Source of the DNA: Corythucha ciliata
Taxonomy: Eukaryota; Arthropoda; Insecta; Hemiptera; Tingidae
Reading direction: 5' to 3'
Assembly: GCA_038030265.1 (NCBI GenBank)
Contig: CM075941.1
Coordinates: forward strand, 44,826,164 to 44,890,163
Length of the DNA: 64,000 nucleotides
Shown here: positions 32,340 to 43,209 of the stretch, piece by piece
How positions within the stretch are numbered: position 1 is the first letter of the stretch
Layout of the letters: every line of letters starts with the position of its first letter
Program-made: the position numbers and the translations under genes
Notes under the pieces: model-generated
Told to the model about the DNA's origin: nothing
The model's database searches: none
Seen by the model: the letters and a program-made list of their open reading frames with translations, nothing else

Positions 32340-33110
32340 CTCACTGGGGGGGGGGGCGGATTGGTGTTAAACGCTACCGCTCGTCTAGGACAAAATTTAT
32401 GCGGAAAAGTCACGACCATGGGCAAACTTTAAGCGAAAACGTCACATTGTGAGGAAAAAAACTCTTTCGAAAGGCCGCGGCACACCGAGTAAACTACGCA
32501 AAATGCCCCACGTTGGGAAAAACGCAACATTCGGGAAAACATTCACATGAATCGCCACATTCAAAACAAAAATGTACGCGAATTGCCGCGTCAAGGGTAA
32601 CAAATATGCGAAAAACTTCACCAAGAGCAATGTTATGGTGACATATTGTCCATTTTATGACGAGACTCCTCGGTTTCACAAAGAAATTGTCAATTTAATA
32701 ACGAAATTGTCTGTTTTATGAGAAATCTTTCAATTTTATAAGACATCTTAAGCTTATGAGCATAATGGTTGGTTTTATGAGGAAATTTTCAGTCTAATAG
32801 TGTCAATTTGAGGAGTACATCTTCAGTTTAATAAGGAAATAGTCAACTTTATGAAGAAAATGACATATTGTATGAGGAATCGTCAATATGATGATAAAAT
32901 TGCCCTTATTGAATGAATTTCCAATTTTTTGAAGAAATTTTCTACAGAAAATCATAAATTTTCTAGGAACCGTTAATTTTAGGACGAAATTGTCAATTTC
33001 ACGATGAGATTGTAACTTATCCACAATAGTTTTATTTTTGGCCCTTGGAATTTATTAATTTTGCCCCCATGACCCGAAGGGCAATCGCCCATTCGGTGAT
33101 TATTGTTAAT
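32340..33110 (+). repeat. R1 composite core, copy B
   Basis: Aligns with copy A through AATTTATGCGGAAAAGTCACG, GCCGCGGCACACCGAGTAAA, ACATCTTAAGCTTATGAGCA, TGACATATTGTATGAGGAAT and CTTATCCACAATAGTTTTAT. It shares TTTTCTAGGAACCGTTAATT with copy C, so B and C are closer to each other there than to A. Confidence 0.75.
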
Positions 33111-33830
33111 ACGGTAATTGATGATCGTTTCGAAATTATCAATTTTATGAGGAAATTGTCAATCTTATGAAAAAAATTGTCAATTTTATGAGAAAATTGT
33201 AATTTTAAGAGAAAATTGTCATTTTATGAGAAAATTGTCAATTTTAAGAGGCAATTGTGACTTGTATGAGGAAATTGCCAATTTCACGATGAAATGTTAA
33301 ATTTTATGAGAAAATTTCAATTTTTAAGTGGAAATCGTCAATTTGAAGGGGAAATTGTCACTTTTATGAGGAAATTGTCGCTTTTATGGGGAAATTGTCC
33401 ATTTTATGAGGAAATCGTCAATTTTATAAGGAAATTGTCAATTTTATGAGGAAATAATCAATTTTATGGTGAAATTGTCCATGTGTATGAGCAAATTATT
33501 AGGAAATAATCAATTTTATGGTGAAATTGTCCATTTTATGAGCAAATTGTCAATTTTATAAGGAAGTCTTGAATTCTATGAGGAAATTGTATGTTTGAAA
33601 GGAAACTGTCAATTTTAAGTAGCAATTGTCAATTTTAAGAAGAAATTGTCACTTTTATGAGGAAATTATCACTTTTATGAGGAAATTGTAAATATTGTGA
33701 AGAAATAATACATTTTATGGGGAAATTGTCTATTTTATGAGGAAAATTACAATATAATAAGGAAATTGTCTATTTTTTAGGAAATTGTCCATTTCATGGG
33801 TAAACATTCAATTTTACGATTAAATTTCGC
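33110..33830 (+). repeat. R1 minisatellite array (B)
   Basis: About 35 units of GAGGAAATTGTCAATTTTAT, period 20 bp, same orientation as A and C. A local duplication occurs at 33455-33545 (ATAATCAATTTTATGGTG). Confidence 0.9.
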
Positions 33831-34420
33831 GGATATTTGCCTGAAAAAAAATTCTGACTTAGCGGCTATTCGTCAGCGTGCTGTCGTGGCCGGCTTGCTC
33901 GGGTTCCGCGGTCACACTAAAAAAATGAAATCCTGAAACTTTCCAATTCGCGAATACTATAGACCAGATAATTGCAATTTTGACAAAATATAGAACGGAA
34001 ACTACCAATTTCATGGATATTTAGACCTGAAACTTCGAATTTCGCTGTTTTTGGCTCCGAGAGGTGTAATTTTGTGGCTTTAGCCAGGCTTTGAGCGCCG
34101 TCGCGGCGCACGGCCACTGAAAAAAAAAAAAACAAAAAACCTTCAAATCCATGAAATTAAGATTTGAAACGTGCTATAGCCTTAATTTCAGACAAAAAAT
34201 CTTCTGATTTCGCTAATGTTTGGACAAAATGCTGCCAATTTTGTGGTTTTCCGTCGGGGCACTGTCGCGTCGTGGGAGGCTGTGGTCCAGATTCCGAAAC
34301 TTGCAAATCCGCGGATATTTAGAACCCCAAAACTTGCAATTTCACGGACATTTAGACATTTAGATAGTTAGCTCGAAATTATGTAATTTTGCGGGTATTT
34401 TTCACAACTTTAGTTGGGCC
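33830..34420 (-). repeat. R2 array (reverse), second block
   Basis: Reverse R2 units (CCGAAACTTGCAAATCCGCG-GATATTTAGA) with inserts GGCTATTCGTCAGCGTGCTG and CTGTCGCGTCGTGGGAGG. With 31300-32110 it brackets R1 copy B. Confidence 0.75.
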
Positions 34421-34429
34421 AATGGGCGT

Positions 34430-34780
34430 CTTTCTGCCGTGAATTATCTCTTTTTCTCAATTTTATACACGAATAATGAGCGATTTTCGATATTTTATCC
34501 GCAAAGTGGCGATTTTACACTTTCAGCCTTGAATTAGCTCTTTTTTTCAATTTTAGCGCTGAGAATAATGAGCGATTTTTTTCTTAATTATACGCGTGAA
34601 GCGACGCTTTTGCGAAAAATTGTCATATTTTTCTGCGGAAAATCTGCGTTCCGGGCAGTTTCAAAGGGCAAAATGTTCAGTTTTAATGCTTATCAGTCAG
34701 TTTTAAAGGGGCGAATTGACGGTTTCCGATTGTAGCTGGTTTTTAGTGAACCCGATCCGTAAAAATGTTTTTTTTTTTTG
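34430..34780 (-). repeat. Short R3 (reverse) array and transition
   Basis: Reverse R3 units to about 34620 (CTCTTTTTCTCAATTTTATA, AGCGATTTTCGATATTTTA). The rest is diverged repeat with TTTTAAAGGGGCGAATTGACGG (about 34703), then a T-run before the LINE fragment. Confidence 0.65.
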
Positions 34781-34849
34781 GTGAGGAAAACCCGCAAAAT
34801 GACGGTTTTAAGCAACAATAGCCTAAAAATTAACCCCTCTCCCCCGCCT

Positions 34850-35720
34850 TCACGCTTCTGCTTCCTTCCAAAGTCGCCGGATAGGGACCTCAGCCGCCCA
34901 GAAAACTATCGACCGATCTGTCTCCTAGACACAGAAGGCAAATGCCTAGAAAAACTTATCCTTCGCACGCTACAACCTCACATCTTCTCCTACCTTCACC
35001 GAGGACAATATGGTGGCATCCGAGGACGAAGTACTACGACTGGCGCTCCAAGCGCAGGTCGACGAGGAAACATCACCGGTGACCATCGCGATACTCTATG
35101 ACGTAAAGGGAGCATTTGATGCGGCCTGGTGGCCAGCATTACTCCACTCCCCCGAGCTACATATACGCCATGCTATCCATCTCCACTTTCGTACCGCACC
35201 GCCAGCTATGGCACAGGCAGGGGAAGAGTTGAGTGCTCGATCACGTCCGGATACCCGCAGGGTTCGATCCTCTCTTGCCTACTTTGGGCAGTCCTTTTTG
35301 ACCCACTGGTCCGCAGGCTCTATCAGATGGGATTTCATCCGGTGTGCTATGTAGACGACATTGCCATTCTAGTACAGGGAGCATCGGCGGCCGCAACCCA
35401 CCGTGCGTGCCGCGTACAGCGCGCGACGACAATCATCCGCCATTGGTGCGAGGAAGTACACCTCTAGCTCTCACCACTGAAAACCCAGGCGCTCATTGTG
35501 CGGACCCCACCCCGTACGCCACCAAGGCCGCTGAGCCTATTCCCTGGCGCCCGCACCCTCATCACCCGCATGGCGCACTATCTGGGAGTCCATCTCCACA
35601 CGAAGCGCCTTGCATCAGCAGTCCTCACCCATAAATGCGAGCCCTGACTGGCCCGTCTTGGGGAGAATCGTGGCACGCGCGCCAGCGCTACTTCATATCC
35701 CCTCGGAGTCAGCAAGATCA
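34850..35720 (+). pseudogene. Non-LTR retrotransposon reverse transcriptase fragment (R1-like)
   Basis: In three plus frames: PENYRPICLLDTEGKCLEKL and QYGGIRGRST to about 35035; VTIAILYDVKGAFDAAWWPA (first catalytic aspartate) to about 35155; then SGYPQGSILSCLLWAVLFDP and FHPVCYVDDIAILVQG, with the catalytic box YVDD at 35348-35359. A TAG at 35465 interrupts, then LSPLKTQALIVRTPP and MAHYLGVHLHTKR follow. The order of RT blocks is canonical, and the GC content is high compared with the arrays. Frameshifts near 35030 and 35160 and the stop make it inactive. Endonuclease and ORF1 are absent. Confidence 0.85.
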
Positions 35721-35769
35721 CGGATTGGTCCGATACGTCGGTAACGACAAAACCTGGGTGGAACCCCTC

Positions 35770-35799
35770 TCAAATATAAAATCCCAGATCCGCCACTGC
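35770..35799 (-). mobile_element. GGCGGATCTGG-type transposon end
   Basis: Ends CCCAGATCCGCCACTGC; in reverse GCAGTGGCGGATCTGGG. A terminal fragment next to the LINE remnant. Confidence 0.4.
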
Positions 35800-38700
35800 G
35801 GGTGTAAGATTTTGTCGGCCGACATTGACAGCTTTTCCCCCTACACACGGGTGACACTGGCAACCCATCTAGTTACGCCATGGCTGTCGTAGGGGGGGGG
35901 GGATTCATTCAGAAGTTCTCTAATGCCAGTTATTGTCTGTCTTCTACTCTTGTTAAGGTCAACTGTTGGAGTTTTTGAGTGAATTCTGGCCACAAAATAG
36001 TGCTTAAAAGAATAAAAAAACGTTTTTCAAGAACTTATACATATATGTAATTCGATCTAAAGACATGAATAAAGCTATCTGAAGCTAGTTTGTACCTTGA
36101 TAAACGGCTATTTTCTTAAAACCGAGGTGATTGCTTTCAACTCTAAAGCTCTGCGCATTATTGAGAGGAGATCCTATATATTATTGTATCTATAAAAAAA
36201 AGGGGGGAGGGATTTAAGGTAAAAGGGCTTACGAACGACTTTCCACGGCCTCACTATTTCTGCTCTCTCGCCAAAGGGTCTCGACAATTTTCTCTCAAGG
36301 AGCTTTGGACGTTTGCCCAAGTTGATAGGGAAAATCCGGCTGAAACTTCGTCGGTATACCAATTGAGGGATTTTGGTTCTCTTTGTACTGCGTGGGTGGG
36401 TGGGTGGGAGTGGGAGGGGTAAAAAAAGTATTATGTTTTAGCCGAGGCGCTATTTACTGTACGCCTTGCATAACTGCCCCTCCCTATCGAGCATTCGTTT
36501 TTTTGGGCCCTCTCCTTGAGGTTTTTAAAACATTTCAGACCTTGCAGAACAGATCACAAACATTCATTTGAAGAAATTGTTATAGTCTCGGTAATAGAAA
36601 GTTTCCTGGGGGGGGGGGGATGGGAAAAACTCGACGTAACAGCCCATTTGTTTTCATTACTTTGATTTGAAATCGAAGGATGGGATTGAATCGGGGACTC
36701 TGGCGCCGAGGGTTTTTCTCGCCAACTCATCCCATTAATAAAATATAACTTAAAGGGAAGAACAAAATCCACTGGACATTCTGTCTTGAGGGGATTTTCT
36801 TTGGGAGACTAGAAAGAAAAAGAAAAGAAAACGAATATTAGGGTGGTTGTATGAAGGGGGTCTCGTTTGCTGGATGAAGTTAATAAACAGTTGTGGTTCG
36901 AAAAGGGGGGGGGGATGACGGTGCCCCCCCATCCCGGGTTGATGGATCGACTGCTCTTCGTTCAGTACATTTACCCGATTGCACATCTATATAAGTAGAA
37001 CTGTACGCTATTTTGTAAAAGAGGGGAGGGTCCACGATGGAGTGAGGAAGGGGAGCAGGTATATCACTTATCTCCTCGTAGCTTAGCATTTGCTCGTCGT
37101 GCCCTCCCCCCCCTCTTTCGTCTTCAAAAACAGTTTGAGTGAAACGGAAAGGGTAACTGTGGAAAAGATGGGAGGAACAGGGAGGGGGGAGGGAGGTTTT
37201 CATATTTTATGAAGCTCGCCTTGCACATCATCTCTCACTTTATATGCTCCCTCACCGACAGAAAAACATCAATATTTCACTTTAAAAGCGCCAAAAAAAG
37301 AAGTTTGTTAAGACGTCATTATTATTTGTTATCTCGCAACGCGCAAAAAAAAACAAAAAAAACATTTTTTTTATCCCGTCGCTGTACAACCCCCCCTCGC
37401 CACACCCCACCATCCAGACTCTTTCTACGCGGTGGCGATGAATAGCCCTCGGAATTTTAACACCAACCCCGAGGGAGAGACTTACTAATTACTAGCACTC
37501 CCCCCCCCCCCACACTCCACACCACCACAGTACACTCCAACTCAACGAACATAGTAAAGCCTGCCGCTGTCTAGTTTATGTCCAGAGCCACCGCCACTGA
37601 CAGGTTCAATTGCCCGAATCTGAGGGGCGGATTTAAAGCCTCACTCTCTCTCTCTCTCTACCAGTAACTGTTCACTAGGTATTTTACGTTCCGACGAGCG
37701 TTTAGTTTAAAAATATTTGCATTTCTCTCGTTTTAAAATGGGCAAACTCAATTAGTTTTGCCAGAGGAACGAGTGTTTGTTAAGAGAAAAAACATGCAGT
37801 TTAATTCTCGAGGGCCCCCTGTATAATGATGTAAATCGTATAAAATCTCAAATCCTCAAGTTGACACTTCCTGATTTTGACCGTGCTTTTATGATGACGA
37901 GACCAATACTGCGGTTTTCACTTAAATGTAATGAACTGCATAAAAGGTCAAACAAAGGTGGGGGGGGGGGGTTTACGCACAGAGAGCATTCAAAAAACCT
38001 TTGGAAGCGTCAGGGAATATTTAAGTTCATGCATGATGTAGCAGACCTCGCGAACAACGGAAGTATCAGTCGGTAGAGGAGGGTAAGAATAAATGCATAT
38101 CATAAGAATGTGGAGGATAATGTGATCGAAAGCGATTTTTCTCCATAAAAAACACCCCCCACCCCCGTCATTGCATTAAAGGGCATAAGGTTGATGTAAG
38201 CTGTTCAGAGTTGGGTTGGTACAGGGGTAAGAGGGATCATATATGGAAGGGCTTTGACAAATGCAAGCCACTTCCAGCGCCGTTCCTTTTCTTGAATATT
38301 TCCCTCCTCTAAACATTTCGCTTATATGACGGTAAGCTTCTCGCGTGGCATTTAAATACACACTCAATATCTCTGGTTCCCCTTTTTTCTTCTTCAGAGT
38401 AAGACCTTCGGATCCGCCGCTATCAGGCTCTTTAGACTTCCTTCACGTTCCCCGCTTTAAACCCGAACTCCATGAGTATATTTAACATTCCACCCGTTTG
38501 AGCCAATCTTATGCATTAAGCGAGTAGGAACTTACGTAGAAATGAACACTTTTTTTTAAAATACTTTTTTAGAAAGCTTTCCGTGAGTCAAGTTTTGTTT
38601 TCTTCTCGCTATACAACAAATGAAAGCACGAAACTTGTCGCTTATTTTTGCTGTGTTAGAAACAATTTTACCCTTTGAAGAGAGAGGGGATGGAGGCACT

Positions 38701-39360
38701 GAGAATGGAATCTAAAACGGAGCACGTCTCGTCTAAAAAAAAATAAAAAAAATTGAGTTTTAAAACGGGGGACCTGGAATGAAAAACAGGGGTTTCATCC
38801 CCCCACTCCATAACAACTGTCAACGCTTCATTTCCATACTATCAAAACGCGCCCTCTCACCCCCTCACCGACCCATTCATCATAATCAAAAGCGAGCGCG
38901 CACACACACATATCTGAAATTTGATTCTCTCCAATAAACATGTAAATAGGAAATGAAAAGCTTCCGTCGGTGATTATAGGAGCTTCGGACATCATTCACG
39001 GTGGTGGGTGGAAAACGCGTTGTGCGCGGGTTAGAGGCGAACAAATCAATAGCCGTGGAATCAACCGCTAAAGTAAAATGTATGCCCGAACAATAAAATG
39101 AGAAGAGACTGTTGAGCCCGATTTACATTTGTATCGTTATACTCGGAAAGAACTATAGCTGTTAGCTCTTAAAAATAAAAAAACAAGTTGTGGGTTACAA
39201 AAGAACGCTTTGCCATTAGAAGGTAACAAACGAACAGATTCGACGTTTCGAACAGCCCTGCGAGCTTCCCAAAAAGCGTTCTCTTCCCAGATCTAGACGA
39301 CGAAAATCCTGCGTAGCCAGCAGTCATTGATCTTTAGGGATAGGCAGCTTCACTGTATAG
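35800..39360. other. Low-repeat island, no gene recognised
   Basis: It holds G/C runs at about 35893, 36609, 36905, 37500 and 37961, a CT microsatellite at about 37643-37659, GGGTGGGTGGGTGGG-like repeats near 36391 and CA repeats near 38900. GGGGCGGATTTAAAG (37624) and GATCCGCCGCT (38411) are single transposon-end-like motifs without partners. Open frames of 60-107 codons show no domain. Confidence 0.45.
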
Positions 39361-39367
39361 AGAAGAG

Positions 39368-39440
39368 CAGGGCCGGATCTATAGGGGAGGGCTGGTGGGT
39401 ACATTTGCACCCCCCACGGCGATTCAATGGGGCGCCAAAA
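39368..39440 (+). mobile_element. CAGGGCCGGATCTA-type element
   Basis: Starts CAGGGCCGGATCTATAGGGG and includes GTACATTTGCACCCCCC and GATTCAATGGGGCGCC. It is the direct-orientation counterpart of 24148-24223. Confidence 0.55.
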
Positions 39441-39556
39441 CTCAATATTGTCCTGGTTTTCCTGATGACCACGCCTGGGAATGGAATTTGTCAAGTCGTT
39501 CCTATAGAATCGGATTCGAAAAAGCCAATTTTGTTCTAGAAGCAGAGTGGAAACTC

Positions 39557-39794
39557 AAGGTCGATTCAGACTATTCGGACGTGACGTGGGAACACGCTGT
39601 CCCACGTGTGATAAAAAATTCTAGAAAAGGCTTTTATTTTTTTACGTTCACATTGCACTGACAAGCATCATCGCACGTGTTCCCACGTCGCGTTACGTCC
39701 GGGCAATGTGAACGTAAACAAACAAAATCCTTTTCTAAAATTTTGTATCACACGTGGGAATGTGTGTTCCCACGTCACGTCCGAATAGACCTTT
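39557..39794. mobile_element. Long-hairpin MITE with CACGTG-rich ends
   Basis: CTATTCGGACGTGACGTGGG (39571) pairs with CCCACGTCACGTCCGAATAG (ending 39788), and the pairing continues through ACACGTGTGATA, TTCTAGAAAAGG and TTTACGTTCACATTG-like blocks, giving imperfect arms of about 100 bp. Outer AAGGT and ACCTT suggest that the left end gained about nine bases. Each arm has several CACGTG and GACGT words. No target duplication was resolved and no coding is seen. Confidence 0.75.
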
Positions 39795-40103
39795 ACAGTT
39801 CACCCGTTTCAATCCCGTTTTTCATTCAAAAAACTTCCCACCACTTGCCTGTAAACTGTCGGTGAAGCCTTTCAATCTATGAAAACCGTCAATTATGCCT
39901 CAGAAAATGACATTTTGGCCAATAATCTATTTGTTTCTACTGAAGGGGGGGGGGGTAACTTTTTCAGTTGCTAGAACATTTTGAGTTTCCGCTTCCCGTA
40001 GGGAAAATTTGTGTTTAATGCGCTACGGTGCTGTCAGTTTCAGTTTTTCGAGGCAGGCCCATCTTCTCCCACTCGACCAACATGAAAAAACCTTGACACC
40101 CAT

Positions 40104-40390
40104 GGCGGATCCAAGGGAGTCGAGGTTGGGGTTTCTTGGAGTCGAGGTCAATTGTGGGGGGGGGGGGAATCATCAAAAACCGCTGTTGTGACTCCAAGGA
40201 AGCCACTCCACATATTTTTTAAGCTCACCGGAAAAAGAAGCTTCAAAATCCCGGACTTTGAAAAAGGCGTCACCCGCTCAGTCATGAGCGTAGCCAGCGA
40301 GGGGCAGGGGTGGGCATTTGCCCTCCCCTAGAATCAAAAACGCAGATTTCGTGGGGCAGCTGCCCACCCCCAAAATTCCAAAAATATTTT
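40104..40390 (+). mobile_element. Two adjacent GC-rich element fragments
   Basis: First, GGCGGATCCAAGGGAGTCGAG with a second GAGTCGAGGTCAATTG and a run of about 12 G (40157-40168), related to 1095 and 32119. Then, from about 40285, ATGAGCGTAGCCAGCGAGGG followed by GTGGGCATTTGCCCTCCCC and GCAGCTGCCCACCCCC, a GC-rich end of the GCGTAGCC type. Confidence 0.45.
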
Positions 40391-40554
40391 CCCTGATCTG
40401 GCTAACAGAAACACAAATTTATTACATTTCGCTCCGTAAAACCGATTTTGCTGATTTTTCGCAATAAAATTCCATTTTCGCAAGGTTCGACGCGCAATTT
40501 CGCGTATTTGGGTTAGCTCAAATCGTGTTTAGCCCGCTGTGCCATACAGACTTA

Positions 40555-40798
40555 AGCCAGGTTCACACCTATCATGCACGCTTCCGATCCGACACCGATC
40601 ATGCATGTCGGATCGGAGACTGTGGAAACCCTCGAAACGGTTAGACTATATTTGGGTTGGAAAGGCAATCTGAGAGGGCTGAGAAGCGTAATAGCCATCA
40701 ATTATTCGGCATTAACACCTATTACGGTCTCCACACCTATCAAGAAATGCATGATTGGTGTCGGATCGGAAGCGTGCATGATAGGTGTGAACAGGGCT
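40555..40798. mobile_element. MITE with about 45-bp TIRs, TTA target duplication
   Basis: The left end runs AAGCCAGGTTCACACCTATC then ATGCACGCTTCCGATCCGAC; the right end is its reverse complement with only two or three mismatches in 45 bases. TTA occurs on both sides (40552-40554 and 40799-40801). Size 244 bp. A TWA duplication and short size fit PIF/Harbinger MITEs. GTTCACACCTATCATGC also recurs internally. The 90-codon frame across it is not a gene. Confidence 0.85.
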
Positions 40799-40907
40799 TT
40801 ACGGTGGGAGAGAAACTGCCAGGTCTGTTTACCGTCTCAGGTCTAAAATTTAAAGTTTAGCTCCAAAAGTATCACTTTCCGTGGTGGGGGGGGGGGAGAA
40901 GTTTCAA

Positions 40908-41025
40908 TTAAAGATTAATTTCTTTATTTTCAGCCTCCCCACTCCCTCGAATTCACAGTTGTGACTAAGGTGGTGCGGTGAGGAGGGGAGTGATCCCCTA
41001 AATGTCCGTAGATAGGGTCATCTAA
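40908..41025 (+). repeat. Dispersed 118-bp repeat, copy 1
   Basis: TTAAAGATTAATTTCTTTAT-TTTCAG, then CCTCCCCACTCCCTCGAATTC, GTGACTA-GGTGGTGC and CCGTAGA-AGGGTC. It matches 46158-46279 closely. The TTCTTTATTTTCAG/CC junction looks like a 3' splice site. Here it ends where the duplicated R3 block begins. Confidence 0.8.
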
Positions 41026-41033
41026 GCTCAATT

Positions 41034-42750
41034 TTTCCTCAAATTTAGCAGCATATTACCGATTTTTTAGCGATTAGCACTTTTCTCAGTTTTAGCTGAA
41101 AATTAACGTTTTTCTTACGTTTTTTCCTCAATATTAGTCGCAAAATAGAGGGACTTTTCACGAATTACGATGTTTTTGTTTCACCATACGCAATGCATGA
41201 GCGATTTTCCTCAGTTTACTCGCGAATTAGCGGTTTCTTCACCTATTGCCACAAATTGACTTTTTTTTTCAATTTCAACCTGAAAAGCTGCCTTCAGACT
41301 CCGCAAATTGGCGTATATTCAGTTTTTGGCGCAAATTAGAATTTTTCTCAATTTCAACCGAGAATTAGCGTTTTTTTTTAATTGTAGCGGCGACGCGTCG
41401 TAGCGTTTCAAACCTGTGAATTACCGAATTTTCTCAATTTCAGTCACAAATTGGCGTTTGGCGCAATTTTAGCTGTAAATTGGCGATTTTTCCCATTTTA
41501 GCCGCGAATTAGCAATTGTCTTAATTTTTAGGTTTAAATAAATCAACCTTTCTCTTAATTTTGACCAGGCTGATTATTTTATTTTCTAAATATTACCCGC
41601 AAATTAGCGGTTTTTCACATTTTACCACCGCATTAGCAATTTAATATTACTTTTATAGGTATAGATTATTGCTTATTTTCAGTTCTAGCCGTGAATTAGC
41701 GTATTTTTTAACATTATACTGTAGCCATGCATGAATTTGCCATTTTTCTGAATTTTAGCCACAAAAATGCCTTCAGAAGGTACGAATTTAAATTATAATT
41801 TTTTTTTTTTTTTTTTTTTTCCAAACCAAAAAATTTGCATCTATCCATCCATTTCTGTCAAAAAATCATGATTTTTAAATTAAAAATTTCACGACACTTA
41901 ATTCGAGAATTAGTCATGTTTCTCAATTTTTGGCTGCGAATTTTCGCTTTTTCTAAATTTTAGCAGCGTGTTAGCGTTTCCAACCCGTGCATTACCGACC
42001 GAGTTTTGTCAATTTTTGCCAAGAATTGGTGTTTGACTCAATTTAAGCTGCATATTAGCAATTTTGTCCATTTTTAACTGAGAATTAGCACTTTTCCCCA
42101 ATTTGAACAGAAAATCAACGTTTTTCTTCATTTTAGCTGCGCTAATTGGTGTTTTTTCAATTTTTGCAGCGAATTAGTGATTTTCTTCATTTTGTATCCG
42201 CGAATTTACGTTTTTCCACAACTTTATATCTGCAAATTTCAAATTAGCGATTTTTCCCAATTTCAGCTGTGAAATAGCGTTTTGTGCTAATTTTGCAGCC
42301 ATTCAGCATCCTGTTCCCTTTTTCATACGTGAATGGGCGATTTTACGCCATTTCAGTTGTGAATTTGCCATTTTTGTCCAATTTTAACCGTGTAGCGTGT
42401 TTTCTCAACTTTAACCGCGGGGTTTGCCCAAATACAACACTTTTGCGTGGTTTCCACAATTTATTCGTGGAATGGGCTCCACGTACCGCGAATCAGCGAT
42501 TTTTTTCTTAATTTTAGTCTGGAAGTTGCATCGCGAGACCACGAATCAGCGCTTTTTGGCAGCTATAGCCACGAATATTACCGATTTTTGTCTAATAGAT
42601 GGTCCGTGGTGAATCCCCCCCCCCGTACATCGGTACACTACTGCGTTGGGTCAGAAGTCCAAGGAAAAAGCTGGACGTACTCCGACCTTTTCGGGCTGCT
42701 TTAAGTACAGAACATCTGTTAAAGCTAACTTCAACGTGAAACGCTCATTT
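41034..42750 (-). repeat. R3 (reverse) segmental duplication, copy 1
   Basis: Reverse R3 units. The whole segment aligns collinearly with 53553-56035: TTTAGCAGCATATTACCGATT, TTCACCATACGCAATGCATG, GGCGACGCGT, CATCTATCCATCCATTTCTG, and GTACATCGGTACACTA then CCAAGGAAAAAGCTGGACGT at the end. That last part is the non-R3 end with a C10 run at about 42616. Copy 2 carries an extra insertion. Confidence 0.9.
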
Positions 42751-42814
42751 TTGGAGATTTTATGGGGCTCTTCGTTATGGTACTAATGCTCCTTCGTTCG
42801 TATACATACTTGTA

Positions 42815-42868
42815 GCTCCGGGGGGGAGGGTTCTATCCCACATATCCTCCCCGTACCTACGCCCCTGA
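42815..42868 (-). mobile_element. GC-rich transposon end, AGGGGCGTAGGTACGG type
   Basis: CCGGGGGGGAGGG to CCCCGTACCTACGCCCCTGA; read in reverse it starts TCAGGGGCGTAGGTACGGGG. Adjacent to the structured segment at 42873. Confidence 0.45.
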
Positions 42869-42872
42869 GTAT

Positions 42873-43205
42873 AGTGGGGGGGGGGAAGCTCTCACTACGA
42901 GTCTCGAGGAGATTCGTGACCGTGAGCGGGGGCATGTGTGGGCCGCTAGGATTCCAGATGTTTCCTCCGGTTGGCCCAGGCCAGGGAGAAGCTTGCGAGC
43001 CGTCGAGTATCCTCGCGAGTGGTTATGGTGAAACCACTGTGAATGCCAGTGGTTGTGAAAATGCTCCGACCGCAAAAAGCCCGGGATGACCTTGCCCAGG
43101 GCGAGGAAAAAAATTAGCCAAATCGGGACTGTCCCATCAGGTACACCGGGTCGATTGACAACCCCATAGCTTTGACACACGTGGAAGACAGGCGTTTGGT
43201 GCATC
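42873..43205 (-). other. GC-rich segment, open on both strands, many hairpins
   Basis: The minus strand is open for 116 codons (42857-43207; FHVCQSYGVVNRPGVPDGTV, PIWLIFFLALGKVIPGFL, LGQPEETSGILAAHTCPRSR). The plus strand is also open for 71 codons. DNA-level hairpins are dense: AGTGGTTATGGTGAAACCACT, ACCACTG-TGAATGC-CAGTGGT, and GGGCC/GGCCC around 42938-42977. No protein family is recognised. Either a structured non-coding RNA or repeat element read as an ORF, or an unknown protein. The hairpins and double-strand openness favour the first. Confidence 0.35.
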
Positions 43206-43209
43206 AAAA

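Noticed and set aside
40574..40846. 90-codon plus frame in the 40.6-kb MITE
   Set aside because: It reads through both terminal inverted repeats, so the two ends of the peptide derive from complementary DNA. There is no protein signature.
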